From Roseomonas sp. KE2513 (GTDB taxonomy: Bacteria > Pseudomonadota > Alphaproteobacteria > Acetobacterales > Acetobacteraceae): 64,000 nt of DNA. The position numbers and the translations under genes were made by a program. The notes below the pieces were generated by a model. That model worked only from the letters and a program-made list of their open reading frames with translations, did not search any database and was not told where the DNA came from. The DNA lies in contig NZ_RCVR01000016.1 in assembly GCF_016107305.1 (NCBI RefSeq), positions 56,456 to 120,455 of the forward strand. Reading direction: 5' to 3'. Of the stretch, positions 34,634-44,574 are shown one piece after another (the stretch's first letter is position 1; every line of letters begins with the position of its first letter).

Positions 34634-35913
34634 CAGCCCAGCAGCTCGCGCTTGCGCTCAAGCTCCACGGTCGTCACCGGCTCCAGCCTCATCGTGCCCG
34701 CACGCATCAGCTCGGCGACGTTACCCTGCGAGGTGTCGCCGCTGACGACGGCGCGATAGATCGCGACGCGCATGGTCCCGCGATGGTCCTCGTTGGTGAA
34801 GGTCGAGGGGGTGCAGACACCCTCGAAGCCCTTCGGCACCCAGTTCGTGCGCTCGTAGAAACCTCGCTGGATACGCTCTCCCGTCACCTGCCCGCCATTG
34901 GCGGCGGCAGTGTCCATCGCCTCCACCATCAGCATCGCGGCACAGGCGCCGGCGAGATAGTGCACCGGGCGGTAGGCAGCGCCGGTAGGATCGGAGAGGC
35001 GGCTGATCGCCCGGATCGTCTCCATCCCCGGCGCGTTCTGGCCGGTCACGGTCTCGGTCCGGACGGGGAAGACCACGCCATTGGCGGCCGTGCCCGCCGC
35101 CTTCATCGCGTTTTCGTCCATGCCCCAGACATTGCCCATGAACTGCACCTGCACCCCCGCGGTCTGGCAGGCGCGCAGCACGGAAATATTCGACCCCGCA
35201 GTGTTGCCGAGATAGGCGTAGTTCGCACCCTGCTGCTTCAGGGTCAGGCACTGCGAGGTGTAGTCGCCGGGCGTGAGGGCGAACTGGATGGCCGGTAGGA
35301 CCTCGAAGCCCAGTTCCCGCGCCATGGCCTCCCCCGCCTCCTTCGGCGAGTTCGGGTAGGGGTGGTTGCCACCCATGTGGACGTATTTCGGCCGGCCCGG
35401 CTGTCCCCGCGCCTTCCAGTCGTCGGCGGCCCAGCGGAGCATTCCGCGCAGCGCGTCGGAGTAGGAGGGGCCGAAGAAGAAGTTGTAGGGCGAGGCTTCG
35501 ACGCCCTGGCGCCCGGACTTGCCGCCCGCATCCGTCAGGGCGGCGGAATAGGAGCCGGAGATGAAGGGAATCTTGTCGCGGTTCACGAAACGCACCAGCG
35601 CCTCGGTATCCGCCGTGCCCCAGCCCTGGATAGCGACGACGCGGTCACGGCCGGTCCAGGACTGGTACTGGCTCACGGCACGCGGTGCCTGATAGCCGTA
35701 ATCGAAGCCCAGCACGTTCAGCTGCCGCCCCGCGACGCCCTGCCGCGTCTGGTTTACCCAGGCGAGCGTATCCGCGACGCCCTGACCATAGGGAACGCCG
35801 ACATCGGAGGTGGCGCCCGAATTGTCCATCAGGTGCCCGACCGGGATGCGCTGCTGGGCGAGCGCCGGCGTGGCGAGGGCCACGGTTGCGGCAATGGCGA
35901 GGGCTGTCTTCAT
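34630..35913 (-). CDS. livK: ABC transporter substrate-binding protein, LivK-like
   Basis: A 427-residue periplasmic binding protein of the peripla_BP_6 type. Signal peptide MKTALAIAATVALATPALAQQ, then IPVGHLMDNSGATSDVGVPYG, GYQAPRAVSQYQ, and the hinge-region TADTEALVRF. ATG 35913 has GGAGG ten bases upstream; the ATG three codons earlier is too close to it. The DCD-free, Thr/Ser-lined pocket suggests a hydrophobic acid or amide rather than a plain amino acid; given the two CoA ligases in the operon, an organic acid is likely (inference). Confidence 0.9.
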
Positions 35914-35954
35914 GGTCCGCATTCCTCCAATGGCCGCTGTTGCGCGGCTCGTTC

Positions 35955-37022
35955 TCAGTGGGAGTAAGGGTAGAGCTTCCAATAGGCCTTGATGAGCCTC
36001 CATCGACGCGCCAGCCCGTCCGGCTCGAAGATGAGGAAGAGGATGATGGCCGCTCCGATCGCCATCTCGCGCAGGAAGGAAATGTTGCCGCCGATCTTGA
36101 GCGCCCGGTCGATCGCGCCGCCCGCGATGGCATCCGCGGCGGCCTGCACCACCTCCGGCAGGGCCACCATGAAGGCGGCGCCCATGAGGCTGCCCATGAT
36201 GGAGCCGAGGCCCCCGATGATCACCATGCCCAGAAACTGGATGGAGAAGAGGATGTTGAAGGCTTCGACGCTGACGAATTGCAGGTGGTGGGCATAGAGC
36301 GCGCCGCCGATGCCCGCATAGAAGCTGGCGATGCCGAAGGAAAGTGTCCGGTAGTAGGCCAGATTAATGCCCATGATCTCAGCCGAGAGGTAGTGATCCC
36401 GCACCGCCACCAGCGCCCGCCCGTCCCGCGTCCGCATCAGGTTGGCGGCGGCCACGAACATGACGATGACGAAGGCGAGGACGAGATAGAAGTAGCTCTC
36501 CTCCCGGTCCAGCGCGAAGCCGCCGATGGCCGGGCTCTCGGTCAGCCGCCCTGCCACGCCGCCGGTGAACCAGCGGGCGCGGGCGAAGAAGTCCTCGAGG
36601 ATGAACTGCGCGGCGAGCGTCGCGATGGCGAGGTAGAGCCCCTTCAGCCGCGCGGCCGGCGCGCCGAAGACGAGCCCGATGAGCGCGGTCATCAGCCCGG
36701 CCACGGGGATGCAGAGCAGCACGGGGATGCCGAAGCTCTCGTGCAGCCAGGCGGAGGAGAAGGCACCGAAGCCGAAGAAGGCCGCGTGGCCGATGCTGAT
36801 CTGTCCCGTGAAGCCCACCAGGATATTCAGCCCGAGGGCCGCGATGCCCAGGGTTCCGACATTCATCAGCAGGCTGAGCAGGTAGCGGTCGAGCACCAGG
36901 GGCGCGCAGAGTAGGACCGCGAGCCCGGCCCAGAGCGCGGCCCGGCTGCCACGGGTGGGAAAGATCGTCGTGTCGGCGCGGTAGCTGGTACGGAAGTCGC
37001 CAGCCGGCGTCATCACGGTCAT
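35955..37022 (-). CDS. livM: ABC transporter permease, LivM-like
   Basis: A 355-residue inner-membrane permease with about nine hydrophobic segments. LGLNILVGFTGQISIGHAAFFGFGAF is the family signature near residue 65; VAVRDHYLSAEIMGINLAYYR is the cytoplasmic loop that contacts the ATPases. Starts at 37022, five bases after the stop of livH-like gene; an alternative ATG lies three codons later. It forms the pore with LivH. Confidence 0.92.
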   Translation of the reverse strand: MTVMTPAGDFRTSYRADTTIFPTRGSRAALWAGLAVLLCAPLVLDRYLLSLLMNVGTLGIAALGLNILVGFTGQISIGHAAFFGFGAFSSAWLHESFGIPVLLCIPVAGLMTALIGLVFGAPAARLKGLYLAIATLAAQFILEDFFARARWFTGGVAGRLTESPAIGGFALDREESYFYLVLAFVIVMFVAAANLMRTRDGRALVAVRDHYLSAEIMGINLAYYRTLSFGIASFYAGIGGALYAHHLQFVSVEAFNILFSIQFLGMVIIGGLGSIMGSLMGAAFMVALPEVVQAAADAIAGGAIDRALKIGGNISFLREMAIGAAIILFLIFEPDGLARRWRLIKAYWKLYPYSH

Positions 37023-37026
37023 GCCG

Positions 37027-37920
37027 TCAGATCCGCTCTATGTTCCGGGTGCCAAACAGCCCGTAGGGCTTGATCAGCAGGATGAGCAGCAGCGCGTAGA
37101 AGGGCGCCACCTGGTACATGTTGCCCCAGTTCAGCCACTGGCTGTCCACGTACTGGGCGAGGTTCTCCAGCACGCCCACGATCAGCCCACCCAGCACCGC
37201 GCCGAGGATGGAATCGAGCCCGCCGAGGATCACGGCCGGGAACACCTTGATCCCGTAGAAGGACAGCGCGGAGGAAACGCCGTTCACCATGCCGACCGTC
37301 ACTCCGGCCACGGCCGAGACCACGGCGGAGATCGCCCAGGACATGGCAAAGACACGCGGCACCGAGATGCCGAGCGACTGCGCCACCTGCTGGTCGAAGG
37401 CGGTGGCCCGCATCGCCAGCCCGTGGCGGGAGTAGCGGAAGAACCAGCCGAACCCCGCCATGATGGCGACCGAGATTCCCAGCGACAGCAGATAGGCCGT
37501 CTGCACCTCCAGCCACAGCACCGAGACGCGCTCGGCGGTGAAGACCGGCGGGAAGGGCTTGGCGAAGACGCCGAAGATCCACTTCATCAGCGCCTGGAAG
37601 AAGATCCCCATGCCGATGGTCGCCATGATCACGCTGATGACGGGTTCCCCGATCAGCGGGCGGAGGACGACCACCTGAAGGATGATCCCGAACAGGGTCA
37701 TGAAGACGAGGGTGAACAGGAAGCCGATCACGAAGGGCAGCTGCCACTCCGTCAGGAACCACCAGCACATCCAGGCACCGACGAGCAGGAACTCGCCCTG
37801 GGCGAAGTTCACGACCTGGCTCGCCTTGTAGATGAGCACGAAGGACATCGCGACGACGCCGTAGAGGGCCCCCACGATCAGCCCGTTGAGCGTCAGTTGG
37901 AACAGCAACGTGCCATCCAT
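37027..37920 (-). CDS. livH: ABC transporter permease, LivH-like
   Basis: A 297-residue inner-membrane permease with about eight hydrophobic segments. NGLIVGALYGVVAMSFVLIYKASQVVNFAQGEF is the characteristic N-terminal region; MRATAFDQQVAQSLGISVPR is the coupling loop; KVFPAVILGGLDSILGAVLGG matches the C-terminal signature. The start is two bases after the acyl-CoA ligase stop, so it is translated with the upstream gene. Confidence 0.92.
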   Translation of the reverse strand: MDGTLLFQLTLNGLIVGALYGVVAMSFVLIYKASQVVNFAQGEFLLVGAWMCWWFLTEWQLPFVIGFLFTLVFMTLFGIILQVVVLRPLIGEPVISVIMATIGMGIFFQALMKWIFGVFAKPFPPVFTAERVSVLWLEVQTAYLLSLGISVAIMAGFGWFFRYSRHGLAMRATAFDQQVAQSLGISVPRVFAMSWAISAVVSAVAGVTVGMVNGVSSALSFYGIKVFPAVILGGLDSILGAVLGGLIVGVLENLAQYVDSQWLNWGNMYQVAPFYALLLILLIKPYGLFGTRNIERI

Positions 37921-37922
37921 GG

Positions 37923-39827
37923 TCAGGCATCCTCCCGCGCGGGCTGGGCAGAGGCGACGGACAGCACCGTGCGGATGCGCTGCCTCGTACCGTCCTGGAA
38001 GGTGATGGTGGTGTCCACCGGGATAGCCCTTTCGCCGGCGTAGATCGCCTCGATGATCGTGCCGTACTTCTCGTTGATCACGCCGCGGCGGACCTTCCGC
38101 GTGCGCGTCAGCTCCTCGTCATCGGCGTCGAGCTCCTTGTAGAGCAGGACGAAACTGCGGATGCGCTGGGCGGGAGGCAGGGTGGCGTTGACCTTCTCCA
38201 CCTCTCCACGCAGTAGCTCCAATACCTGTGGCTGGGCGGAGAGGTTGGTGTATGTGGTGAAGGAGATCCGCTGCCTTTCCGCCCATTTGGATACGATGGG
38301 GAAGCGGATGCAGAGCAGCGCCGCGAGGTGTGGCCGGCTATCGCCCAGCACCACCGCCTCGGCGACGTAGGGGCTGAACTTGAGCTTGTTCTCAATGAAC
38401 TGCGGGCTGAATCGCTCACCGCGCGCGGTGGTGGCGATGTCCTTGATGCGGTCGATCACCACGAGGTGCCCGGCCTTGTCGAAGTAGCCGGCATCGCCCG
38501 TGTGCAGCCAGCCGTCCCGCATGTCCGGGATGCCCTCCACCCCGTGATAGCCCTGGAACATGTTCCCGTGCCGCGTGAGGATCTCGCCGACGCCGTTCAC
38601 GTCGGGGTCGTCCACCCGCAACTCCACGCCCTCGAAGGGCACGCCGACCGTGTCGAAGTCCACCTCTCCCGGGCGGTGGATGGTGTAGGCGCCGAGGCTC
38701 TCCGTCTGGCCGTAGAGCTGGCGGAGCGGAACGCCCATGGCCTGAAAGAAGCGAAAGGTGTCCGGGCCCAGCGCGGCGCCGCCCGTCGCGGCCGAGGTCA
38801 GGCGCGTGAAGCCCATCCGGTCCCTGAGCGCCCGGAACAGGAGAAGGTCCGCCAGCTTCGAGCGCCGGCCCCGGGCCTGCGCGGCCAGGCCCAGGCGCAT
38901 GCCCCATTCATAGGCGCGGCGCTTCAGGGGCGAGGAATCCATCACCCGCGCCCGCACGTCCGCGGCCAGCGTCTCCCAAACCCGCGGCGCGAAGAGGACA
39001 AAGCTCGGGCCGATCTCGCGGAAATCGGCCATCATCGTTTCCGGCTCCTCCACGAAGGAGACGCGCATCCGCGCGACCAGCCCGAAGCCGAAGACGTACA
39101 TCTGCTCCATGATCCAGGGCAGCGGCAGAACGGAGACGTACTCATCCGCCGGGCCCTTGGGATCGGCGATCAGGTAGGTTTCGGCATGCCGCACCAGCGC
39201 CCGCCCGCTCAGCATCGCGAGCTTCGGCCGCGCGGTCGTGCCCGAGGTCGTGCACAGGACGGCGACGCGGTCCGCGTCCACCGCGTCCACCATCCGGTCC
39301 CAGGCAGCCGGGTCGGCCGCATGCGCAGCCTCCCCACCGGCAACAAGCTCGGAGATCGGTAGAAGGCGCGGGTCCGAGTACTTCCGCATTCCGCGCGGGT
39401 CCGAATAGACGATGTGCCGCAGCCCCGGCACCGCTTCCGCGATATTCAGCAGCTTGTCGACCTGCTCCTCGTCCTCGGCGATCACCACCGTGGCGCCGGC
39501 ATGGGCGAGGAGATAGGCCACTTCGTCCTCCAGCCCGTCGCGGTAGAGGCCGAGGGAGCGCGCGCCCAGCGCATGGGCGGCGACCTCGCCCATGACCCAG
39601 TCCGGCCGGTTGTCCCCGATCAGCGCTACCACGTCCCCGGGCCCAACGCCCAGCGCGCGTAGCCCGAGTGCGATGGAGCGCGTCCGCGCCTCGTACTCGC
39701 CCCAGGTGAAGGAGCGCCAGATGCCCAGGTCCTTCTCCCGCAGCGCGACCTCGGGACCATGGGCACGGGCGTTGCGGCGCAGCAGGCGGGGGAAGCAGTC
39801 GTCCCGCCCCGCGGGGGCGCCGTTCAT
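37923..39827 (-). CDS. AMP-binding acyl-CoA ligase (long-chain fatty acid type)
   Basis: A 634-residue adenylate-forming enzyme. The P-loop-like motif reads CTTSGTTARPKLAML (about residues 188-202) where TSGTTGxPKG is usual. The A5 motif is LRQLYGQTESLGAYT, the A7 motif GWLHTGDAGYFDKAGHLVVIDRIKDI, and a terminal Lys-containing segment NEKYGTIIEAIYAG is present. Such genes are commonly found between livG and livH in proteobacterial operons; the ligand would be activated directly after uptake. The start at 39827 overlaps the LivG-like stop by four bases. The altered P-loop residue (Gly to Ala) is uncommon but does not by itself exclude activity. Confidence 0.88.
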   Translation of the reverse strand: MNGAPAGRDDCFPRLLRRNARAHGPEVALREKDLGIWRSFTWGEYEARTRSIALGLRALGVGPGDVVALIGDNRPDWVMGEVAAHALGARSLGLYRDGLEDEVAYLLAHAGATVVIAEDEEQVDKLLNIAEAVPGLRHIVYSDPRGMRKYSDPRLLPISELVAGGEAAHAADPAAWDRMVDAVDADRVAVLCTTSGTTARPKLAMLSGRALVRHAETYLIADPKGPADEYVSVLPLPWIMEQMYVFGFGLVARMRVSFVEEPETMMADFREIGPSFVLFAPRVWETLAADVRARVMDSSPLKRRAYEWGMRLGLAAQARGRRSKLADLLLFRALRDRMGFTRLTSAATGGAALGPDTFRFFQAMGVPLRQLYGQTESLGAYTIHRPGEVDFDTVGVPFEGVELRVDDPDVNGVGEILTRHGNMFQGYHGVEGIPDMRDGWLHTGDAGYFDKAGHLVVIDRIKDIATTARGERFSPQFIENKLKFSPYVAEAVVLGDSRPHLAALLCIRFPIVSKWAERQRISFTTYTNLSAQPQVLELLRGEVEKVNATLPPAQRIRSFVLLYKELDADDEELTRTRKVRRGVINEKYGTIIEAIYAGERAIPVDTTITFQDGTRQRIRTVLSVASAQPAREDA

Positions 39828-40630
39828 GCCGGCACCGCCTCGCTCGGCGCCTCGTCGGCCTCGCCGAGGTAGGCCCGGCGGACATCCGGATGCGCCATCA
39901 CCTCGTCCGGCCGGCCCTCCGTCAGCTTGCGGCCGAAATCGAGCACCATGACGCGGTGGGAAATGTCCATGACCACGCCCATGTCGTGCTCGATCATCAG
40001 GATGGTCATGCCCCATTCCTCGTTCAGGTCGAGGATGGTGCGCGCCATGTCCTCCTTCTCCTCGAGGTTCATGCCGGCCATAGGTTCGTCGAGGAGGATG
40101 AGCTTCGGCCGCAGCGCCACCGCCCGCGCCAGCTCCACCCGTTTGCGCAGCCCGTAGGACAGGGTGCCCGCCTGGGCTTTCCGGATGTGCTGAATCTGCA
40201 GGAAGTCGATAATTTCCTCGACTTCGCGGCGATGACGCAGCTCCTCCTGCTGCGCGCCGCCCAGCCAGTAGGCCATGCCGGACAGGAACCCGGACCGCAG
40301 CAAGTGGTGGCGCCCGACCATGATATTTTCGAGCACACTCATGTGCCCGAACAGTGCCAGGTTCTGGAAGGTGCGCCCGAGGCCAAGGGCCGCCCGCCGA
40401 TTTGGCCGCAGCCGGGTGATGTCGTTGCCGTCGAACAGAATTTGCCCTTCGCTCGGGCGGTAGCGGCCGGACACGCAATTGACCATCGAGGTCTTCCCGG
40501 CGCCGTTCGGACCTATGATCGAGAAGATTTCGCCGCGCTGAACGGTGAAGGAGACCTCCGTCAGCGCCCTGATGCCGCCGAAGCGCAGGGACACGGAATC
40601 CGCCCGCAGGATCGGCTCGCCCTCGCCCAC
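39824..40630 (-). CDS. livG: ABC transporter ATP-binding protein, LivG-like
   Basis: A 268-residue ATPase. Walker A GPNGAGKTS (about residues 40-48), Q-loop region FQNLALFGHMSVLENIMVG, signature-type LSYGLRKRVELARAVAL, Walker B LILLDEPMAGMN, and H-loop MIEHDMGVVMDI. It is the first gene of the minus-strand operon livG, ligase, livH, livM, livK, livF, PaaK-like. Upstream is a short gap and then a broken transposase, so the operon promoter lies in 40631-40866. Confidence 0.93.
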   Translation of the reverse strand: MGEGEPILRADSVSLRFGGIRALTEVSFTVQRGEIFSIIGPNGAGKTSMVNCVSGRYRPSEGQILFDGNDITRLRPNRRAALGLGRTFQNLALFGHMSVLENIMVGRHHLLRSGFLSGMAYWLGGAQQEELRHRREVEEIIDFLQIQHIRKAQAGTLSYGLRKRVELARAVALRPKLILLDEPMAGMNLEEKEDMARTILDLNEEWGMTILMIEHDMGVVMDISHRVMVLDFGRKLTEGRPDEVMAHPDVRRAYLGEADEAPSEAVPA

Positions 40631-40866
40631 CCGAACGCTCCCTCATGACTTCTTGTTAAGACGAGCATGGGGGGCGGGCGAGGCGCCGGCAAGGGGTTTC
40701 AAACAGGCAATGAGCCTGGGGAAGGAACGAGACCCACCGGCAGTGGCGGGAGGGGTGCGTGTTGGGAGTGGATTTGGGCTATGATGGAGTGTTGTTGCGA
40801 CCCTGGGTTCAGGATCCATTGTCCCGCGCTGGCGCCTGATGTGATTAGCGGCTTCCATGGCGGCCG
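40631..40866. promoter_or_regulatory. Upstream region of the liv-type operon
   Basis: This gap between livG and the IS debris must contain the operon promoter. I see TTCTTGTTAAGACG near its left end but no clearly spaced -35/-10 pair, and no strong palindrome. Confidence 0.3.
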
Positions 40867-41570
40867 GAGGTGCTGCATGGCTGGCTGGCGAGGGTGCAGA
40901 TCTGGCGGATCGCGCCCTACTCTCCGCTCTCTCAAAGGGGGGCGGATAGACGATCAGCGGGTGGGCAGCGGCATCGTCCACACCACCCGGAAAAGGAACG
41001 TTCCAGGGGAATACGGCCGCACAAGACCCTCTACAAACCTTTCCTGCGATGAAGCCGCCTAAGCGTCCTCAACCGTATCTTAGGGGGACCAGCCGGTGAG
41101 TCAGGCTGGCTGTTGATCGACCACCCCCCTCAAGGCCCACCGCACAGCGACCAGTCTCCTCCAAACGGGATCGTTCAACGCCGTATTGGCGCACCAAGGA
41201 CGGCGTGAACTTCAAACTCCATGCCGTCTGCGATGGTGAGGGCCTCATCGTGGTCCTGCTGCTCTCAGAAAGGTGGATGAGCGGCCATAAGGGAGAGAGT
41301 TTGATGCTGCCCCTCCTGTCGCCCGACGAGGCACTGCTGGGCGACAAGGCGATGCCAGCAACCGCTTTCGTCAGGTCCTGGTCGACCGCGGCATCCAGAC
41401 CTGTGTTCCGTCGAGCAAGAGCCGCAAGGTCCGGATCCCCTGCGACCAGATCCTCTATCGGCAGAAGTACCGCATCGAGAACTGTTCGTTCGCTTCAACG
41501 ACTGGCGCCGCATCGCCATGCGCCATGCCCGACGCGCACAGGCAGATGGGCGGCCGTTACAGCGCTGTGG
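40867..41570 (+). pseudogene. IS5-family transposase, multiply frameshifted
   Basis: Pieces of one transposase appear in order but in different frames. IDDQRVGSGIVHTTRK and, one frame on, GIRPHKTLYKPFLR correspond to the N-terminal DDxRVxSGIV and YGPHKTLYNRF motifs. RTKDGVNFKLHAVCDGEG leads into LIVVLLLSERWMSGHKGES, the DDE core. VDRGIQTCVPSSKSRKVRIP and DWRRIAMRH come from the C-terminal third. Start and stop are uncertain and no clear terminal repeats were found. It is not related closely to the deleted element at 31948, which has a different N-terminal type. Confidence 0.65.
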
Positions 41571-41680
41571 CGCTCCAGGGAATCGGGAGAGGCCTATTCA
41601 TGCCTGGGCGATGATGGAAAAGGGGCAAGTACGGGAACCCAGAGCACAAAGCAGGCAGGCCCAAGCCGCCTTTGTCGGTG

Positions 41681-42958
41681 TCAGCGGATCATCCGCGGGA
41701 TTGCCAGCACCACATCCGGCCACGCCGTGATCACCACCTGCGTCACGATCAAGGGGATGTAGAAGGGCACCAGCGCGCGCAGCAGCTGGCGCATACTGAT
41801 TTCCGCAATATCGGCCATCAGGAACAGCGCCAGTCCCATGGGCGGTGTCAGCAGGCCGATCATCAGGTTGAACACGACGACCAAGCCGAGATGCACCGGG
41901 TCCACTCCGGCCGCCACCAGGGGTGGGGCGACGATGGGCACGATCAGCAGCGTCGCGGTGGTGCTGTCGAGGAACATGCCAGCCAGGAAGAAGATGACGT
42001 TGGCCAGCACCAGCAGGGTCAGTGGATCCTTCGACAGGCTCGTGACGAAGGTCGAGAACTCCTGCGGGATCTGCTCCACCGACAGGATCCAGCCCAGCAT
42101 TGCCGCCGCCGCCACGATCACCAGGATGGCGGCGGTGTTGCGCGCGGTGAGCAGGGCGGAGTCCAGCACATGCTTCAGCGTCATCTCGCGATGCACCACG
42201 AAACCCACGAACAGCACGTAGAGCACCGCTACAGCCGCCGCCTCGGTGGGGGTGAAGATCCCCAGCAGCATGCCCAGGATGATCAGCACCGGTGCCATCA
42301 GGGCTGGGATGGCAGGCAAGGTGGCATCCCAGGCCTCCCGCAGGGTCGGCCAGCGAGAGGCGCGGGGGTACCCTGCCCGCACAGACACGAGGCCTGCCGC
42401 GATCATCAGGAAGATCGTGCACACCACCGCCGGCAGGATGCCAGCCAGCAGCAGTTGCACCACCGACACCGAGGTGGCGGAGCCGTACACAATCAGCGGG
42501 ATCGAGGGCGGGAAGATCGGCCCGAGTAGCGAGGAGGAGGCGGTGACGGCGGCCGCAAAGGGTGCATCGAAGCCGCGCTCGCGCATCGCCTTGATCTCCA
42601 CCCGCCCGAGTCCCGCGATATCAGCCAGCGCGGCGCCGGAAATGCCGGAGAAGATCAGGCTGCCCAGGATGTTCACCTGCGCCAGCCCGCCATGGATGCG
42701 GCTGAACAGCGTATCCGCGAAGTTGAAGATTCGATCGGTGATCCCCGACAGGTTCATCAGGTTGCCCACGAAGATGAACAAGGGCACGGCCACCAGGGGG
42801 AAGCTGTCCAGGGCGTAGGTCACGCGCTGCGCCAGCAGCGTCAGCGGCAGGTCCTCGATCAGCACGTAGCCGATGCAGGGGATGAGGATGGAATAGACGA
42901 TGGGGAAGCCGGCCATGAACAGGGCCATGAAGCCGGCGATGGCGAGATACCCGAGCAT
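41681..42958 (-). CDS. dctM: TRAP transporter large permease (DctM type)
   Basis: A 425-residue inner-membrane protein with about twelve hydrophobic segments, the normal length for DctM. FVGNLMNLSGITDRIFNFADTL, GSLIFSGISGAALADIAGLG, GPIFPPSIPLIVYGSATSVSV and LLTPPMGLALFLMADIA are family signatures. It carries out Na+-driven uptake of a carboxylate delivered by the DctP receptor. It is the last gene of the operon, ten bases after dctQ. Confidence 0.94.
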   Translation of the reverse strand: MLGYLAIAGFMALFMAGFPIVYSILIPCIGYVLIEDLPLTLLAQRVTYALDSFPLVAVPLFIFVGNLMNLSGITDRIFNFADTLFSRIHGGLAQVNILGSLIFSGISGAALADIAGLGRVEIKAMRERGFDAPFAAAVTASSSLLGPIFPPSIPLIVYGSATSVSVVQLLLAGILPAVVCTIFLMIAAGLVSVRAGYPRASRWPTLREAWDATLPAIPALMAPVLIILGMLLGIFTPTEAAAVAVLYVLFVGFVVHREMTLKHVLDSALLTARNTAAILVIVAAAAMLGWILSVEQIPQEFSTFVTSLSKDPLTLLVLANVIFFLAGMFLDSTTATLLIVPIVAPPLVAAGVDPVHLGLVVVFNLMIGLLTPPMGLALFLMADIAEISMRQLLRALVPFYIPLIVTQVVITAWPDVVLAIPRMIR

Positions 42959-42967
42959 CGCGGCGCG

Positions 42968-43438
42968 TCAGCTCGCGGTCACGATCTTGGCCTCGGACTG
43001 GGGGCGTCCCAACCGGGCAAGGTGCAGCATCGCTCCGCCGCCGAAGCCCACCGCTGCGCCGCCCAGATAGATCCAGAACGGGATGCCCAGCGTCGGCGTG
43101 CGGTTGCGCGGGTTGGCCGCCAGCGCTTCCCACAGCGCCCAGACCATGCCCAGGCAGGCCGCCGCGCAGCACAAGCCGATCGCCAGGTCGGCCACCCTCC
43201 GCGCCCCGGACGGCAGCGCCGCCTTGAACTCGCCCATCATCAGGTTCTCGCCGGCGTCGATCACCAGCGGGTAGGCCATAAAGACCCCAAGGATCATGAA
43301 GAGCCGCGCCACCTCGTCCAGCCCGAAGATCGGCAGCTGGAACACCTCGCGCACCAGGATCTGGATAGTGGGCAGGGCAACCAACCCTAGCATCAGCGCG
43401 ATCGAGAGCGCGCCGAGCACGGCCTTGGGAATACGCAT
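42968..43438 (-). CDS. dctQ: TRAP transporter small permease (DctQ type)
   Basis: A 156-residue protein with four hydrophobic segments, as expected for the small TRAP subunit. The N-terminal segment with IQILVREVFQLPIFGLDEVARLFMI holds the family's E-E/D-x-A-R motif. ATG 43438 is chosen because the first membrane segment begins right after it; an ATG at 43507 would add 23 Pro/Arg-rich residues. The Gly-rich C-terminus is longer than usual. Confidence 0.88.
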   Translation of the reverse strand: MRIPKAVLGALSIALMLGLVALPTIQILVREVFQLPIFGLDEVARLFMILGVFMAYPLVIDAGENLMMGEFKAALPSGARRVADLAIGLCCAAACLGMVWALWEALAANPRNRTPTLGIPFWIYLGGAAVGFGGGAMLHLARLGRPQSEAKIVTAS

Positions 43439-43514
43439 GGGCGTGGGTGGCTCCGGACTGGGCAGGAAGGAAGGGCCGGGGGTGCAACGGCGCCGCCCGG
43501 CAGTCATCGGAAGG

Positions 43515-44513
43515 TCAGGCGATGGCGCCGATCCGGTCGATCAGAGGCGACCAGGCCGGAAAGTCCCGCTTTACCTGGGCCTGAACGGCGGTGCGGAAGG
43601 CGGCGTTGTCCAGCCCCTCCGCCTCGGTGATCACGGTCATGCCGCGCCCGCGCAGCTCGGCCACCAGGGCCTGGTCCGCCGCTTCCGCCCAGCCGAGGGA
43701 TTCCTGTGCCTTCTCCGCAAGGGCGGCAGAAATGGCATCGCGCTCCTCGGCCGGCAGGCGCTGCCAGGTGCGCTCATTGGCGAAGACTGCAAGGAGGGAC
43801 AGCATGTGCCCGGTCAGCGACACGTGCGACTGTACCTCGTAGAGCCGGTTCGCGCTGATCATGGTCAGCGGATTCTCCTGCCCGACCACCGTGCCGGTCA
43901 TCAGTGCCGTGGGCAGCTCCGCCACCTCTACGGGTGTCGGCACGGCGCCGAAGCCCTTCACCATGGACACCCAGAGGTCGATAGGCACGGCGCGGAAGGC
44001 GCGGTTGCGAAGGTCCTCGGGCCGGCGCACCGGGAACTTCGCGGTGATGTGCCGGGGCCCCCGGTACAGGCGCCCGATGATCCGCAGCCCGCCGCTGCGC
44101 ACCAGCCGCTCGTTCAACTCCGCCAGAACGGGTGAGGCAGGATCGGTGGCGCGCAGGGCATGAGCGCCGTCTCGGTAGACATAGGGCGCGTTGAACACGC
44201 CCAGTTCCGGCACGAACTTGGCCAGCGAGGCGAATTCATGGTGGCCGGCGGCGATGGACCCGGCCTGGATGCCGTCCACCATCTCCGACACGCCGCCGAG
44301 CTGGCTGTTGGGGAAGACGCGGATTTCGGTCTTGTTGCCGCTCTTCTGCCGCGCCAACGCCGCGAACTCGGTGGCGAAGCGCGTCTGCACGTCGCCCTCG
44401 GAGCCGACATGCGCGTAGCGCAGCGTGGCGGCCCAGGATGATCGGGGAAAGGCGACCGCGGCGGCGGCAAGGGTGCCGGTGGCCAGCGCGAGGCGGCGGG
44501 TCATGCGGATCAT
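43515..44513 (-). CDS. dctP: TRAP transporter substrate-binding protein (DctP type)
   Basis: A 332-residue receptor. Signal peptide with paired basic residues (RMTRRLALATG, then SSWAA). The mature part shows TRFATEFAALARQKSGNKTEIRVFPN, QLGGVSEMVDGIQAGSI, and PEDLRNRAFRAVPIDLWV, in which a conserved Arg binds the carboxylate of the ligand. ATG 44513 is chosen, with GGGAGGAG somewhat upstream. It is followed by dctQ and dctM on the same strand. Likely ligand: a small hydroxy- or keto-acid processed by the two dehydrogenases upstream (inference). Confidence 0.92.
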   Translation of the reverse strand: MIRMTRRLALATGTLAAAAVAFPRSSWAATLRYAHVGSEGDVQTRFATEFAALARQKSGNKTEIRVFPNSQLGGVSEMVDGIQAGSIAAGHHEFASLAKFVPELGVFNAPYVYRDGAHALRATDPASPVLAELNERLVRSGGLRIIGRLYRGPRHITAKFPVRRPEDLRNRAFRAVPIDLWVSMVKGFGAVPTPVEVAELPTALMTGTVVGQENPLTMISANRLYEVQSHVSLTGHMLSLLAVFANERTWQRLPAEERDAISAALAEKAQESLGWAEAADQALVAELRGRGMTVITEAEGLDNAAFRTAVQAQVKRDFPAWSPLIDRIGAIA

Positions 44514-44574
44514 GGCGTTCTTGTCTCCTCCCATTGCGACGCTCATTCCCTTCCGGCGGCGCCGCGCATTGCGC

